64,000 nt of DNA, taken from contig CM046856.1 of assembly GCA_025617745.1 (NCBI GenBank), positions 33,660,208-33,724,207 on the forward strand, given 5' to 3'. This document shows positions 34,736 through 47,408 of the stretch, piece by piece. This DNA is from Heliocidaris erythrogramma (lineage: Eukaryota; Echinodermata; Echinoidea; Camarodonta; Echinometridae). Numbering within the stretch: the first letter of the stretch is position 1; the number at the start of each line of letters is the position of its first letter. A model generated the notes under the pieces. It searched no databases, had not been told where the DNA came from, and was given only the letters and a program-made list of their open reading frames with translations. A program made the translations under genes and the position numbers.

Positions 34736-36101
34736 AGGAGCCTGTCCCGAAATAGTCACCCCATTTTACCCATAATTTGACCCTGTAAAGTTACTTAGAC
34801 CATCTAAGTCATTGACAAAAAATGCCGTCGGGATGGGGTGTCAGACGGCCACTAAAAATTTGGGTAAACTTTTTTCCTTTGAAGCCCAGGGACGAAATTA
34901 TGTCAGAAGGAAGAGCTATGGATGTCCATTCCAAAAATATAAAAACTGACAAAGTTGTCCATCAGAAGGGGGGGGGGGGTCAGTCCCCCTGAAATGAAAT
35001 CCCCAAAGTGCCCTTAGTCAACGCTCTGGCCCCCTAATGCTCTGTATGTAAAGGAAACCATTTTCTTACTTTCTATGATTATTCAAAAGCGTTTTATTCA
35101 AATTCAAATTCAAATTTTCAAAGAATAATATTGAGCAAAATAATCTTGTTGAGGCGCAATTTAGTGTTAGTTGGTCTTTTGATTAATAAGTTATTAAATT
35201 ATAAAAAAAAGATATTGCTTTCTAAAAAGTATCCAAAAATGTTTTCATGATTATGTAAACACACCCATTGTCCACCTTCACCTGTTTGACAAGGCATAAT
35301 AGAGTGCTTTTCAGGTATCTCTGGTATGTGACTGCCAGGCTGAAATGTACTATGCATGATACTCCTCTATTATGCCTTGTCAGATGGTCAATAGGTGTAT
35401 TTACACAATCCTGACAATATGTTTGGCTACTTTTGAGAAAGCAATACATTTTCACAATTTAATAACTTATTAATGAAATGACCAGTTGACACCAAATTGC
35501 ACCTCAAGAAAGTCAGTATACTCATCATTATATTATGCAAATTTGAATTGAATTGAATAAAACGCTTTTTAGATATTTCATTTCATTACATTTGTTTATC
35601 ATAGTCAGAAGGTAAGTAAAATGTATTTTTCTTTACATACTTTTGGGGGCAAAGCGTTGTCAAAGGGCACTTTGGGGTTTTCTTTTCAAGGGGTCCGACG
35701 GCATCTTCTCGATAGACAATTTTGTCAGTTTTTATATTTTTGGAATGTACATCCAATAGCTCTTCCTTCTGACAAAATTGGTCCCTGGGCTTTAAGGGAA
35801 AAAAATTTACCCCAATTTTTAGGGGCTGTCTGACGCCCCATCCCGACGGAAATTTTTGTCAGTATTTTGTGTTTTGTATTGTCCAGTCATACTACTTCAT
35901 ATTGACAAAGTTTGGTGTATGGCGAAGATGGGGTGAAATCGACCCGACTTTCGGGTCTCTTTTGGGGGCTCTGAGGGCTAAACCCGGCGGCTATACGGTC
36001 AGGTTGACAACCTTTTTTGTCAATGACTTAGATGGTCTAAGTAACTTTACTGGGTCAAATATCATGGGTAAAATGGAATGAATATTTCGGGACAGGTTCC
36101 T
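34736..36101. mobile_element. 1.37-kb palindromic foldback element
   Basis: The ends AGGAGCCTGTCCCGAAATA and TATTTCGGGACAGGTTCCT are inverted. Pairing continues the whole way to the centre near 35335 (GGCATAATAGAG and CTCTATTATGCC). Arms are about 600-765 bp. The right arm has about 150 bp more than the left (about 35860-36010), between two copies of a TTGACA(A)-type motif, so the left arm probably lost it. Both arms contain a TTCAAATTCAA or TTGAATTGAA run near the middle. The open frames here are by-products of the arms. No transposase was recognised. Confidence 0.85.
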
Positions 36102-38652
36102 GGCCTATAAGGAAAATAACCGTATAAGTGGCAGGAGAGAGAAAAATCCCGTCCAGATTCAAAGCAACATTTGCAGTGAAATTGATTTACAGAACGCTAT
36201 GTACAAGCGGTATGACATATTTTACGTAAAATGAATAGTATGATTAGTGTAGTTTTATGATTAAAAAATGATTTCAAAATTAGAGGTTTATGGGAGAGAG
36301 AGACAGAGAGATACGAGAAAATGAATATGAATTGTGAGGGGAGCAGTTGACAAACCAGAACAAATCAAAAGAGACAGTGAAAAGATAGGAATCTGTAAAT
36401 ATGTAAAGATTATATGAAGCAGTATTTCAGAGAAACAAGTTTTTAAAAAATGGAGAGAATGACAGAAGAAAGTGGATGTAATGTGAAAGTAAACATAAAC
36501 TAAAAAATAAACGGTGAAAAAGAGGAAAATTTTAAGGGATGCATTCAGAGGAAAATGGGTTGAAATAGAGTTGGCAATTGCAGACGAAGTAAATAGAGAG
36601 AGAGAGAGAAAGAAAAAAAAGCAGACAACAAAATCTCACCTTAAACAGAAATGGAGATAGATATGAAAATAGCCGTAGCAAAGTGCAATAGCTATTTAAC
36701 GGCCGGTTGCAGACTATCTGATCGTCATTTTTTTCATATTGGATGAAATGACTTGAAGACCTTGTATACAGTTGTATTTGCACTCGTTTGTTTGGAAGCC
36801 CACGAATGCTTGAGCCTACATGCTTATCAACAAACATAGATAACAGATCCATCAGAAACTCATTACTTGGTTAATCCAGCCATCATGCATTTCTCACGAG
36901 AGAAATATACTTTGACTGTATTCGTGGCCGAAGCAATGCGACCATCCGATTTTGTAGCAAATATTATATGCAATTACTTTTTCAACCAGCTAAAAGCAGT
37001 TTTTGCTTAGACATGATTTCACAGCTTCACTGTAATTACATATTAAACATCTATTTCCATAGTTTGTTCCGGACTTGGAATCACGAAGGTCTCCATTTTC
37101 ATGTAGAGGACAACATGTATTCATTGACAAACACGACATTTTGAATTGTAAATTGAAGAGGAAGATAAAGCAATTTGCTTAAAGTCATGACTTTGTGGTT
37201 AAAGAGTGAGTTTCATAAAAAAAAAAAAAACAACGGACAAGTCTGTCTTGTAGACTCATTTAGAGTTATGAAGAGACAACTGTATAATTACATATTAAAC
37301 ACACACACACACACATACACACTCACATTGAACGTGGAAGGCAAAAAGATTAAGAAATAAATTCGTTAAAGCACGAAAAGTGATTTTGGTGATAAGGTGC
37401 TCATTTCCTGTCTACTATAGATAAAGGATATTCTATACTTGCGTTGTGCACGCTTGTGTGCCTTTGTAAAGTCATGTTCATATGATATCATGGATTACAA
37501 TTAATGTACTTTCCACCATGCATCGATTTCGTGTTCAGAATTAGCTAGTGAGATTAATAGATTACATGCAGGTGACAAGCATACTTATTCTGTAGCTGAT
37601 ATGTTTATTGCTCATCGACTAGAATACTCAATGATGAATCAACAAAGGAGAAATGTTTTTTTTATCCACTATCATAAATGAACAAGTTGAAGTCAACAAT
37701 GTTCCTTTGAATGCAAGCTGAGTAATTGAGAGAAAAAATCTGTACCGGGACAACTCATATGATATTTCATTCAGTTGTACACCCGGCAAAAATGAAAGTG
37801 GGCACTATTTATAATTAAGATTTTCAAATAAATATTTAATATAAAGTCATCTTTCATGTATCAAAGTAAACATGAAATAATCATGTTATAGATGACATGC
37901 AATTAAAATCATACAATTCATGCATGAGTGAGCATAGTCAATTAACAATAAATGAGTATCAAAAAGAAACTTGCAAAAATGGGGCATCTAGCCATTTTTA
38001 ATGTTGATGAGCATTCCATCTTGTAGAGTCAAATTAAAACGATGAAAAACACAATCACGAGAAACATCTAAATTTGCATGTCAAAACCATACAGTCCTGA
38101 GACTACAGTTGACATCCATAGCTCAATCTTCCTCAATGTTTCTTATTCTTTGATTTCAATGTCGAACAAGAATGTCTTACAGATGCTCATGTACCTGTTC
38201 ATTAACATTTGAATGGCTACTTTAGGGACCGCGGTACCGGGGGGGGGGGGGGCTGTAGCCCCCACTTTTTTCAGTAAACACGTGCAAACGTATGGCAGTG
38301 CAAAATGTGGTATACACGCAGCCCCCCATTAAGCCCCTCCACTTTCCAAGACGTTCCGCGGCGCCTGTACTTGCTGCAATATTTTCAAATTTCTTAATCA
38401 GACCTTCCAAAGGTTTATCGAATTCAAGCGTGAATGTTCAAAACTTGATCTTAATTGATGTTGGTAGAGTATTCATTTTTCCTTAATTAAGTGTATATTT
38501 TATATATATTTATTTTGACGGTTTATATAACAAAAAATAGAACAATAAAGTGTGTCCACTTTTATTTTTGTTGCGTGTATGTAAAGCGGAATAAATGGAG
38601 ACACAAAAATGATAGGAAAAATAAAACAGTAACCAGTGAACATGATACAAAT
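36102..38652. other. Non-coding stretch with GA- and CA-rich microsatellites
   Basis: GA-rich purine sequence spans about 36290-36620. A (CA)n tract lies at about 37300-37324. A G run at about 38238-38251 sits beside GGGACCGCGGTACCGG. No gene was recognised. Confidence 0.4.
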
Positions 38653-38781
38653 TGGCCCGAATTCACAAAGTAAATATTGGATTAATACTTTTTATTGCAT
38701 ATATGGCATAAATTAAACAAGGTTATCCAAATTCAACGCTTGGAAACATTTGAAGTAATGATTATTATCAATTATAAAGCC

Positions 38782-39215
38782 AGTCAGACCCAACTCCGTA
38801 ATACCGAGCACAGGTATAAACTCCGAAAACGGCGTATAGAACAAGATGAATATAGAGCCCTCATCGTTCAGTGCTAGGCAGTGTGTACAAAAGGCATGGG
38901 GCAAATCGTGCAGTGTCGACCTGCTGTTGATAATATATTTTTCAAAAATAATGCTGCGGATATATTTATTTCAAATGTTTGTCATTTGAAATTCACTTCA
39001 TATGACGAATCATTCAAAGATTTTGAAGATAATTGGCACGCAGCATTATTTTTGAAAAATATATTATCAACAGCAGGTCGACACTGTACGATTTTCCCCA
39101 TGCCTTTTGTACACACTGCCTCGCACTGAACGATGAGGGCTCTATATTCATCTTGTTCTATACGCCGTTTTCGGAGTATATACCTGTGCTCGGTAATACG
39201 GAGTTGGGTCTGACT
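38782..39215. mobile_element. Foldback element with AGTCAGACCCAACTCC ends
   Basis: The left end AGTCAGACCCAACTCCGTAA and right end TTACGGAGTTGGGTCTGACT are inverted. Arms of about 180 bp are nearly identical, including CGACCTGCTGTTGATAATAT and its inverse. The central spacer is about 80 bp. Overlapping open frames on both strands mirror each other because of the palindrome and are not genes. Confidence 0.85.
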
Positions 39216-39789
39216 TAAAGCTGTAAAATACAGCGCTCGATATAGCAGCTGAAGAGCTCCTCGAACGCTGCTGAGATGTGTGACGACACACCAGGGGCCA
39301 GTCCTGTCTAAGCAGACGATGCCCCATAACATCTTACACATTTTTCAGTGCCTGTTTTGTCATCTCCTCTTCACTTATTTCTCTTACTTGACTAGCGTCA
39401 GTCAGTAATGTTAGTCTGTTGGCTCACTCTTAATTTCGTGTATGGTATTATTTTGATGAAACTTGCAGCGTTAAAAAATAAAAGAATCAGTCACTTGTAA
39501 ACAAAATAAGACGCCATTGTATTTTCAGCTGATTGCACTGCAGGGGCATGTTCGGCGTTTCAAGAGGGAACGAATACCATCCGTGCTATTATTCGGAGGG
39601 CTTTTCAATTTGAAAATGGGGTTTATTTCAGTTTATTTCATTGATCATTAACCCTTCTGTGTATTTACAATCAAACAGATTTAGTTATCAGAATCAGTTT
39701 CACTTTCCATTTTAGAATGGTGTGAAATAAGGTCATGTTTAAATATACCAAACTCTTTATAATTTGATAAATAATTGCATTGCAATTAC
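39216..39789. other. Non-coding spacer between two foldbacks
   Basis: Nothing recognised apart from AT-rich sequence. Confidence 0.4.
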
Positions 39790-40426
39790 AGGTCCCCAGA
39801 AATCCAAATGCAAGTTGATTTCTGTTGGTGTGCGGGGATGCATACAACTCATATTTTGTTATTAAAACATCTAAATATGTTTCGTAGATTTTTGAATATT
39901 TTTTGAAATATTTTTTTCCAACCTCTTGTAAGCTCCACCCCAAAAAATAGCTCCAGATCTTATTCCTGAGATGACATCATCTGTCAATCATTAGTGAGCT
40001 AAGGAGAGAAAGTGATATGTAGCTTTTCCAGAGATAACCATCTGTTCTAATACACCATACAATGCTTACATAGGAGTTGCTATGCCAGACATGCTGTAGC
40101 ATCACCACGAAAAGAAGGGTAATGAGGAGGTATTGTTTGAAAGCATGCAATTCTATTGTGAGCATGTGCTGAGCTGGGGGAAGTTACATTCCACTCTGTA
40201 TTGTAGAATGTTAGTATGGCTGACTAATGATTGACAGATGATGTCATCTCAGGAATAAGATCTGGAGCTTTTTTTTAGGGTGGAGCTTAAGAGGTTGGGA
40301 AAAAATATTTCAAAAAATATTTAAAAATCTATGAAACATCTTTAGATGTTTTAATAACAAAATATGAGTTGTATGCATGCCCGCACATCAACAGAAATTA
40401 ACTTGCATTTGGATTTCTGGGGACCT
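39790..40426. mobile_element. Foldback element with AGGTCCCCAGAAATCC ends
   Basis: The left end AGGTCCCCAGAAATCCAAAT and right end ATTTGGATTTCTGGGGACCT begin inverted arms of about 230 bp, including GATCTTATTCCTGAGATGAC and its inverse. The loop is about 180 bp. Flanks are TTAC on the left and TTAA on the right, which fits a TTAA target with one change. Confidence 0.85.
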
Positions 40427-40822
40427 TTAAGTTCATTCCTTATAGGACGTCGTCTGCTTATTAAGCAGGATCGATCCCCAGTGTGACGACATCAAAACAT
40501 CGCTATATTTCTGGCGAATCCTCGGATATTCCAGATGCTTAAAAGAGCTATTATTTATGTTGTTTTTATAATCATCAGATACGCAGGTGACATAAAACTT
40601 ATACGATTGCCATCTGTATCTAGTGCCATCTAGTGATACATTAATTGCCATATTTGTGATTTTCTTATAATGTGATCTTTAAGCGTACGTGCGCACGTAA
40701 TCCGATCCAATCATATATTTTCTCTCAGCGCGTGCATGGGCAATGCGCGCTTATTTACGCTTATTTTAGTAGGGAGGTTTAAACCATGGTAGTTTGAACC
40801 TCCTTTGTGAATTCGGGCCATT

Positions 40823-43800
40823 TTGTTTAAGTTACGTACTTACATTTAATCTAGACCCCTATCTTTGAAAATTTAGGCATAATTATTGTTAGTACGGGGA
40901 TTACCGAGTATGCCGACATCTGCAATTGATTATGTATTTTTGAAAGCTCTAATGTGCCGTTTGATAATGTTTTCTCACGCAATAATATGTTGTTTAGTAA
41001 TGTATCGTTACATGCAAGTAGAATATTTTGAGACGAATAATAACTCGTCACAACTATTATGCATTAGATTGATCTTAAATCTTTGGAAACAGATATATAG
41101 ATTCGATTATTCACATTGACACCATGTTCAGACCTGAACATATTTTTCACCCCATAAGAGTCAAGGAAAAAAGAGGACAAAGTATAAGTGGAAAAAATAT
41201 ATATACTGATATAGCCTCAAATTGATATTCACCTGGAGAAGCACGCTTCCTTTATTGAATGATCCATATTTTGCTGACTGATATCATACACAGATTGTCA
41301 CCTATGTTGTGAGATTGACATGGATTTATAAATTTAATTTAAACACGTAGCATCAATAATTTTCTCCATTACTACTGTCATCGATAATTGTGAAGACTGG
41401 TGTGCTCCTCATACGCTACGTGATTCTCATACGCTACGTGATTAATGCGTCGTATTAAAAAAAAAGGAATATATGACGTACCGCAAAGCGATATACCTTA
41501 TGAATACATCTGTTTTGTATAATGCTTCAATTATGACATGATGGCTAATTGAAATGTTGAAGGTGTGAACAAAACATTTACAAACTGATTATACCTTGTT
41601 AGCATAGTTATGGTAATTATAGAATCGTGAGGGATGTCTGCGTGGTAAAGCAATCAAAGAATTTGTGGCATTTCTGTGTATATTTATCGCACATGAAAGG
41701 CTTGTCACCGTTTTGGATGTCGGCGTGGATATGTAACTTTGATGTTCATGTCCAATCTTTTCAGAACATGATCGGAAACAATTGTCCTAGTTATGGTAAT
41801 TTTAGAATCATGAAAGGCATCTGGTAAAACAATCGCAAAATTTACTAATGATGTTACCATGTGAGAGAAAAGAAGGTTGATTGGAAAGGGTAGCGAACTT
41901 TATACACTCTGAGAGGTGAACGAATGATTTGTAGCATTGTTATTCATTAAAGATTTGAAAGATTATGGTTTTGAAGAGAACTGACAGAAAGATTATGGAA
42001 TGATTCGAAGAGAACTGATACAAACTCAGAAATTTTACAATACATTCCTTACCAAAATTCTCCTGGCGTCTCGAGATGAATTATGCAAGTGGATGGTTCA
42101 GAATGGGTGGTAACGGAATTACGCAGCCCGTTTTGCTATGCATTTACATTACGTGGTAAAATAATTATCAACAGTAATATAGGTGAAATTAACTCTAGCA
42201 ATATGTGCTGATTTTCCTGTGCAGAATTGCATTCGGTTGCTTGGAATAAGAAAATGAGATCGAAATCCGAATAAGGAGGTTAATACATTTGATCAGGACA
42301 ATGCGAAATCTTTATTTATATATTTTATCTTTAAAATTTATGTAATAATATCTACAGATAGCACAGAATATGCAAAGAACAAATATGGGATTTCTTTTTT
42401 TTTAATTCTGCCATTTATCTACCAACAATCACCCCCTATAATAATGCCCCTTTGACACCAACGATAGCGACATCAGAACGACAAGAAACCGAACAAAAAT
42501 GTACATTACACCGAATGACCAGGAATCAGTCGGTTTTGTAGTGCGACTGAACTATTATCCCAGTTCTACATTATATAGGCCTATTATTTCTTGTCTGAAG
42601 AAACATGAGTTTGACCATATAGTGTACTTCCGCAAACTTTAAATATTATCATAGACAGCTGAACGCCGTACCTATTTCGTTCATCGTGTTTTTTTTTCTA
42701 ATTAAGAAATGTACTGTACGATTAAAACAAATAATCAAAGTTTCACGATTGTCAGCTTGCACTTGATAACATTTGTCGTAACACTTCGATGTTCGTTTAC
42801 AGAAAAATTGCAATTTTAAAGAGAGAATCAGTTATATATAATTTTTATATAGTTGTGATAGCATGAATGAAAGTTCCGCAGCATTATGCTTTATGATGTT
42901 CGTAGATATACGATGAATTTGTTCAATTACATGCAACCCCTTGTTGAGGCTCGTGTTCGAATTTTAGAAAAATATACAGAATATCTGTAGATGTCTATTT
43001 TCAGGTAATACTGCAAATTTTATGGAGCCATATACAAGAGTTATGAACCATTTCGCCTCGTCTTGTCTTATGAATTAAAGCAGGTCATGAAATCAACAAT
43101 ATAAATTTTATTTGAAGTACGGATCGCACATTTTCTCACGTACAAAACGCAGGGCCACATTGTGCATGTCAGACAATGTCATCACCTCCTTATTCAGGAT
43201 GTTTGAGAGAGCCGTTAATCTTATATTGTTATTCTTGCTTTATAAACGAAGAATCATGATGGATTCCAGTGTTGCTATTTTGACCGCTATTAATTTCTCT
43301 GTATTCTAATTGGACGTATGTTTGTCATGTTGTCCCTCATTATTTTGTCAGCGAACATGAAATGAATTATACTTACCGTAACGTTCGACTGTATATTAAA
43401 TAGATGCCGGATAGTTCATATTTGATGCTTGAAAGGGTTTTAGAAGATGTTAATAGACTTCGCTCACATTACAACACACTGATACTACATTAGCATGTTT
43501 GACTTTTTGTCAAGAGCTGTTTGTCGATCTGAAATTTTTTTTTTCTTCCATATATGACGTTCGATCAAATTACAACCATATTTTTTTGTCACCAGTATTT
43601 TTTTTAGTGTGATAGCAGTCCTTTTTTTTTGCTCTCTATTTAATATGCTGTCTGCATTAGATGTTGATGTACTGCAATTGAAGTTTATGCTTGCTTCTTG
43701 TCGTTGAAAAGGTTGTACAATTTACGGTTTCTCATTTTTTACCAGGATATGTTTTTAAAAATTCCAATGTAAAATGACCACTCAGATACTGCCCCCAGAA

Positions 43801-44414
43801 CCACCCAAAATAATGACGCCCTCATAGACAATCACACGTCTATGATAATTGCTGCATTCTTACGGTTCGGGTGATTTTCAGTGTGAGCCGGGAGTTTGGA
43901 TAAAAATTGTCTTATATTTGTAGAGGGAATGTCATGCGCAGATAAAGGTCATTTGTGCCGAGTACAATTGACCTTTATACCCTGTCATTTTGTATTCACC
44001 ACGATGCGCACACCAGTATGATTTTACACGTGGAATTAGTAGCGCGTCCACCAAAACAAATGCGCGTGCGCTTTAGAAATCGGGGTCATTTCAGGGTCAT
44101 ATGCACGTTCCAAGAACTACTATAATTAACGAACTGGCTTATTGTCCTAGAGATGTACCTTTCCTTATAGGTCTTGTTCTGTATGGTATAGTTAGCTATT
44201 GTTTCGCGGGGGGGGGGGGGGGGGGGGGATGGGGAAGGATATCTCTATTACAGTGGAATAAAAATGTGGATCTATCTTAGAGTTGTATGATGTGTGTATT
44301 TATCATTTGATATTTAAAAATCTAAACTGAATGCAATACAAAAACAAATTGTGGTGAAATTGATAAAACATGTACCTGTTTTATGGACCATATCTGTACA
44401 AGTGGTAGCACGGT
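40823..44414. other. Non-coding stretch with small direct duplications
   Basis: CTCATACGCTACGTGATT is repeated in tandem at about 41407-41443. A block with AGTTATGGTAATT, AGAATC and AA(G/A)CAATC(A/G)(A/C)A occurs near 41606-41655 and again near 41789-41838, an old direct duplication of about 185-bp period. Another short duplication with AAAGATTATGG and GAAGAGAACTGA lies at about 41960-42020. A G run lies at about 44208-44228. Confidence 0.45.
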
Positions 44415-44625
44415 GCCCTGTTGACTGTGGTACATTGGTGAGGGCTCTTGACTCGCAAACGGGAGGTCCCGGGTTCGATCCTCGCCCGGGGCTTCATCCT
44501 TGGACAAGGTGTTTTGGCCAGATTGGTCCCTCTCGTCCCAGGTGTAAAATTGGGTCGAGAGATAATTTTAACATGCGTTGAATTTTCCTCGGCTGTGATG
44601 TTGATGTATGAATTAACGTATACGT
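44415..44625 (+). mobile_element. tRNA-derived SINE, second type
   Basis: An A-box-like TGGTACATTGG (44428-44438) is followed by the B box GGTTCGATCC (44472-44481), which lies in a well-paired arm CCCGGGTTCGATCCTCG. CTTCATCCTTGGACAAGGTG and CCCAGGTGTAAAATTGGGTC follow, a tRNA-unrelated body. The 3' end is uncertain. It differs from the SINE at 22986 and from the array at 7077. Confidence 0.65.
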
Positions 44626-45684
44626 TATCGTATCAAGTTACGTAACTTTTGGACCGGACTTTCAGAAAAGGGATCGCTCAAATTTCGATGAAGAAATAAT
44701 TACGTCCATTTACTTGTATAAAGAAAAAGACAGAGCGAGAGTATAGGCTTGGGAATCTTTTAATCATTGTGATGATTATTTTTGCAATATATTCACAAAT
44801 AACTTTACGATATTCACAGGCGCACAATCATTCAGCAGTGTTGACGCAGCTGGCTAAATAATGTGTCTTCATCTGTCCTCAGATTCAAGTAAGTCATGTC
44901 ATTTCCGCCTGCCTTATCGTGATGTGGTTCTGGAGGCCCCATGTCTGAATGGATAGATTTCTATTCCAAATGTCAAATTACATTATACATGCCATTCATA
45001 TACTTACGATAATCATTATATGAAGTATTTCACGCCAGAATTTTTGTTACGAGAAGGAAAATTAATATGACTTATGTTGGTTAAGCCTGGCACTTCCTGC
45101 GGTATAGACATTAAGTAGTCACTCATTTGAACAAAAGCAGAGACCACTTATTGTGAATGAGAGTAATTCAGACTTCTGAAACAGCACCATTTCAATGTAC
45201 TACCGAAAGCCCAGATGGACAGCGAAGCGGGGAAAATAATTATTTACACAATGAGACGACAACCAGACATAGGAATACGTAGTCATGATTCAGTGTATGC
45301 CAAAAATACCAGTAACGACGCAATGAAGTCATTTTTATTTGCGGAGCAGGTGCATGAATACCTGGCTATAATGTAGAATCATGACGATAACTTTCTGCGG
45401 AATGCTCTTTGATGTTGTTATTAATAAGAGCAATTAACATGATTAATGTAATTTACTCCTATACTCTTACAAGGTGTTGTAGATGAGTGTATTGATAATT
45501 CTTGTTTGTCGGAGCAGACCAGGAAAGGGATAAAGAGAGAAAGAAAGGGAATAAAGAGAAACCCTGACAAAGGAAATGAAAAAAATTAAGGGCAGAAGAC
45601 TTGGAAACATATTTTTAAATTGCATTATGAACTTGAAATTAATGCAAGTAGGGAATAAGGAAAGTGGAATAGAAGGGAGGTATA
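44626..45684. other. Non-coding stretch without recognised features
   Basis: No coding frame, element end or notable repeat was seen. Confidence 0.4.
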
Positions 45685-45862
45685 GTGATAAATGAAAAAG
45701 AAAGTGAGAAAGAAAAAAGATCAACAGAGAGAGAGAGAGAACAGAAAGATCAACAGAGAGATAGAAAAAAAATGAAAGATCAACAGAGAGAGAGAGAGAG
45801 AAAAGAAATATCAACAGAGAAAGAGGCAGAGAGAAAGAGAGAAAGAGACATCAACATGAATG
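45685..45862. repeat. GA-rich minisatellite with GATCAACAGAGAGA units
   Basis: About five units of 35-50 bp each start with (A)GATCAACAGAGAGAGA or a variant (ATATCAACAGAG, ACATCAACATG) and continue with GAAA-rich sequence. The frame rich in Glu, Lys and Arg here is a product of the repeat. Confidence 0.8.
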
Positions 45863-47408
45863 ATGATGCAGGCTTTGGCCGTGTACGAGCAATGAAATGT
45901 GTCATTCGTCGCATATACCATAAATGGTATTTGTCATTACTTCTTACTTATTTCTTACGTAAGTAAACAGTTTGCTTCTCGTATACTTCCCGCTCCATGT
46001 CCCCATTATACCAGTATAGCTTATAAGCTAATTGAGATGTTAATGCAATTTGGAAAACGGTAATACGTGTGATGCTAACTATTAGTGCAAATATGACTTT
46101 CATGAAAATCCACAACATAATGTACATCATAATCTATCGAAGTGCAATATCATGATCGAGAGCATGGTTTCTTGATATCAAAGTTTGAGCTTGTAATCAT
46201 CTTCCTTTTTCCTTAATCCTCATGATCCTAGGATGTATTTATTATTTTCAAGATAATGTGTTCATCTAATAAAGTATATTTCTAGCAGCCACATGTCTGC
46301 ATTTGGCTATTTTTCTCCTTTTATAAGATATACTGAGTACATTGTAGCTCTCTTAACTCTCAAACCCTGTTTGTGAAGAGAAAATTTTTAAAGAATTAAC
46401 TTTATACATTTCATTCAAATATCCCTACTGTCTCCCCAACACCTTTGTTAAAGCACAGACCTTATGACATGTCTAAATACCCTTTTCCATAAATATCTTC
46501 CTATAACATACGCTTTCCTTAAGGAGTATCTATATCTCACAAAATGTTAATCATTTTATTTGCAGTCTGAAAATTTAGATCATCTTATAAATAAGATGTC
46601 CTGCTTTTATGATATGAGGTCTAAATAAAGTTAAGAGTAGATTGTATGAAAAGAAAAAAATGTATATCTTTGTCCCATAGCTCAAAATTTAGGTCAACCG
46701 TATTAAGGACGGAAAGAAAGGTCATCAATTTTTAATGCTTCATTAATGCAATACATCGTGATCATTATGCATTGAGGACATTGATTCGTAATGGATACTG
46801 GTCATAGGGTGTGAAAGTCATTACAGGACTAGTGAGGAGAATGTTTGAATTATGATTCGTTTCTCTACATCATAAGGAAAGAGGCAGACGAAAAAAATGT
46901 GATGCTTTTCAGAGCATTATACCGCTGGAAGCTGTGCAAAAACTAGGCAAAATTTTGTATAAATTACCGATGTCGTTGCCACTGTTCGCGAGAACTATTC
47001 CTGAACTTGAGAGCAGAAAGAGTCTCGCGTCCCATTTTGATTTTTGTATGATTTTATTCATACTGTTTATAAAATGGAAACTAAAGTTAGGATAAAGTCC
47101 TGATAGGTTTATCATGGTCTGGGCTATATTTACCATTTTTTGTGATCACATAGCATTCATATTTCATGCACGTGGGAATTATGAACCTGAATTTTCAACT
47201 CAGGTTTTCAGCTTTTATTGCATCTCATTGCAACCAATTATAAGAACCAAATGCTATACTAAGTGGATATCATTCCTAATAAAGGCATATACTTTCTAAA
47301 TCCTCCATTTCTCCAGTGTACTTTGTGAATTATGTTTAAAGCATCCTTGTCGTAAGGCGTGTTATTTCCGGTTACTATAGTTACAACATGTTGCTATTCC
47401 CAACGTTC
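45863..47408. other. Non-coding stretch without recognised features
   Basis: AT-rich sequence. Short open frames lack motifs. CTTACGTAAG near 45955 is a small palindrome only. Confidence 0.4.

Larger units (their letters stand above)
38653..40822. mobile_element. Possible 2.2-kb element with GGCCCGAATTCACAAAG ends, hosting two foldbacks
   Basis: GGCCCGAATTCACAAAG at about 38654-38670 is matched exactly in inverse near 40804-40820. The right end continues into an inner hairpin, GGAGGTTT...AACCTCC, near 40774-40803. Two complete foldback elements (38782-39215 and 39790-40426) lie between the ends. Either one older element received both, or two separate copies of the end sequence happen to face each other. 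Confidence 0.4.

Noticed and set aside
38713-39341. Overlapping open frames on both strands
   Set aside because: They mirror each other because the sequence is a foldback element.
45685-45966. Glu/Lys/Arg-rich 93-codon frame resembling a coiled coil
   Set aside because: It is a GA-rich minisatellite.
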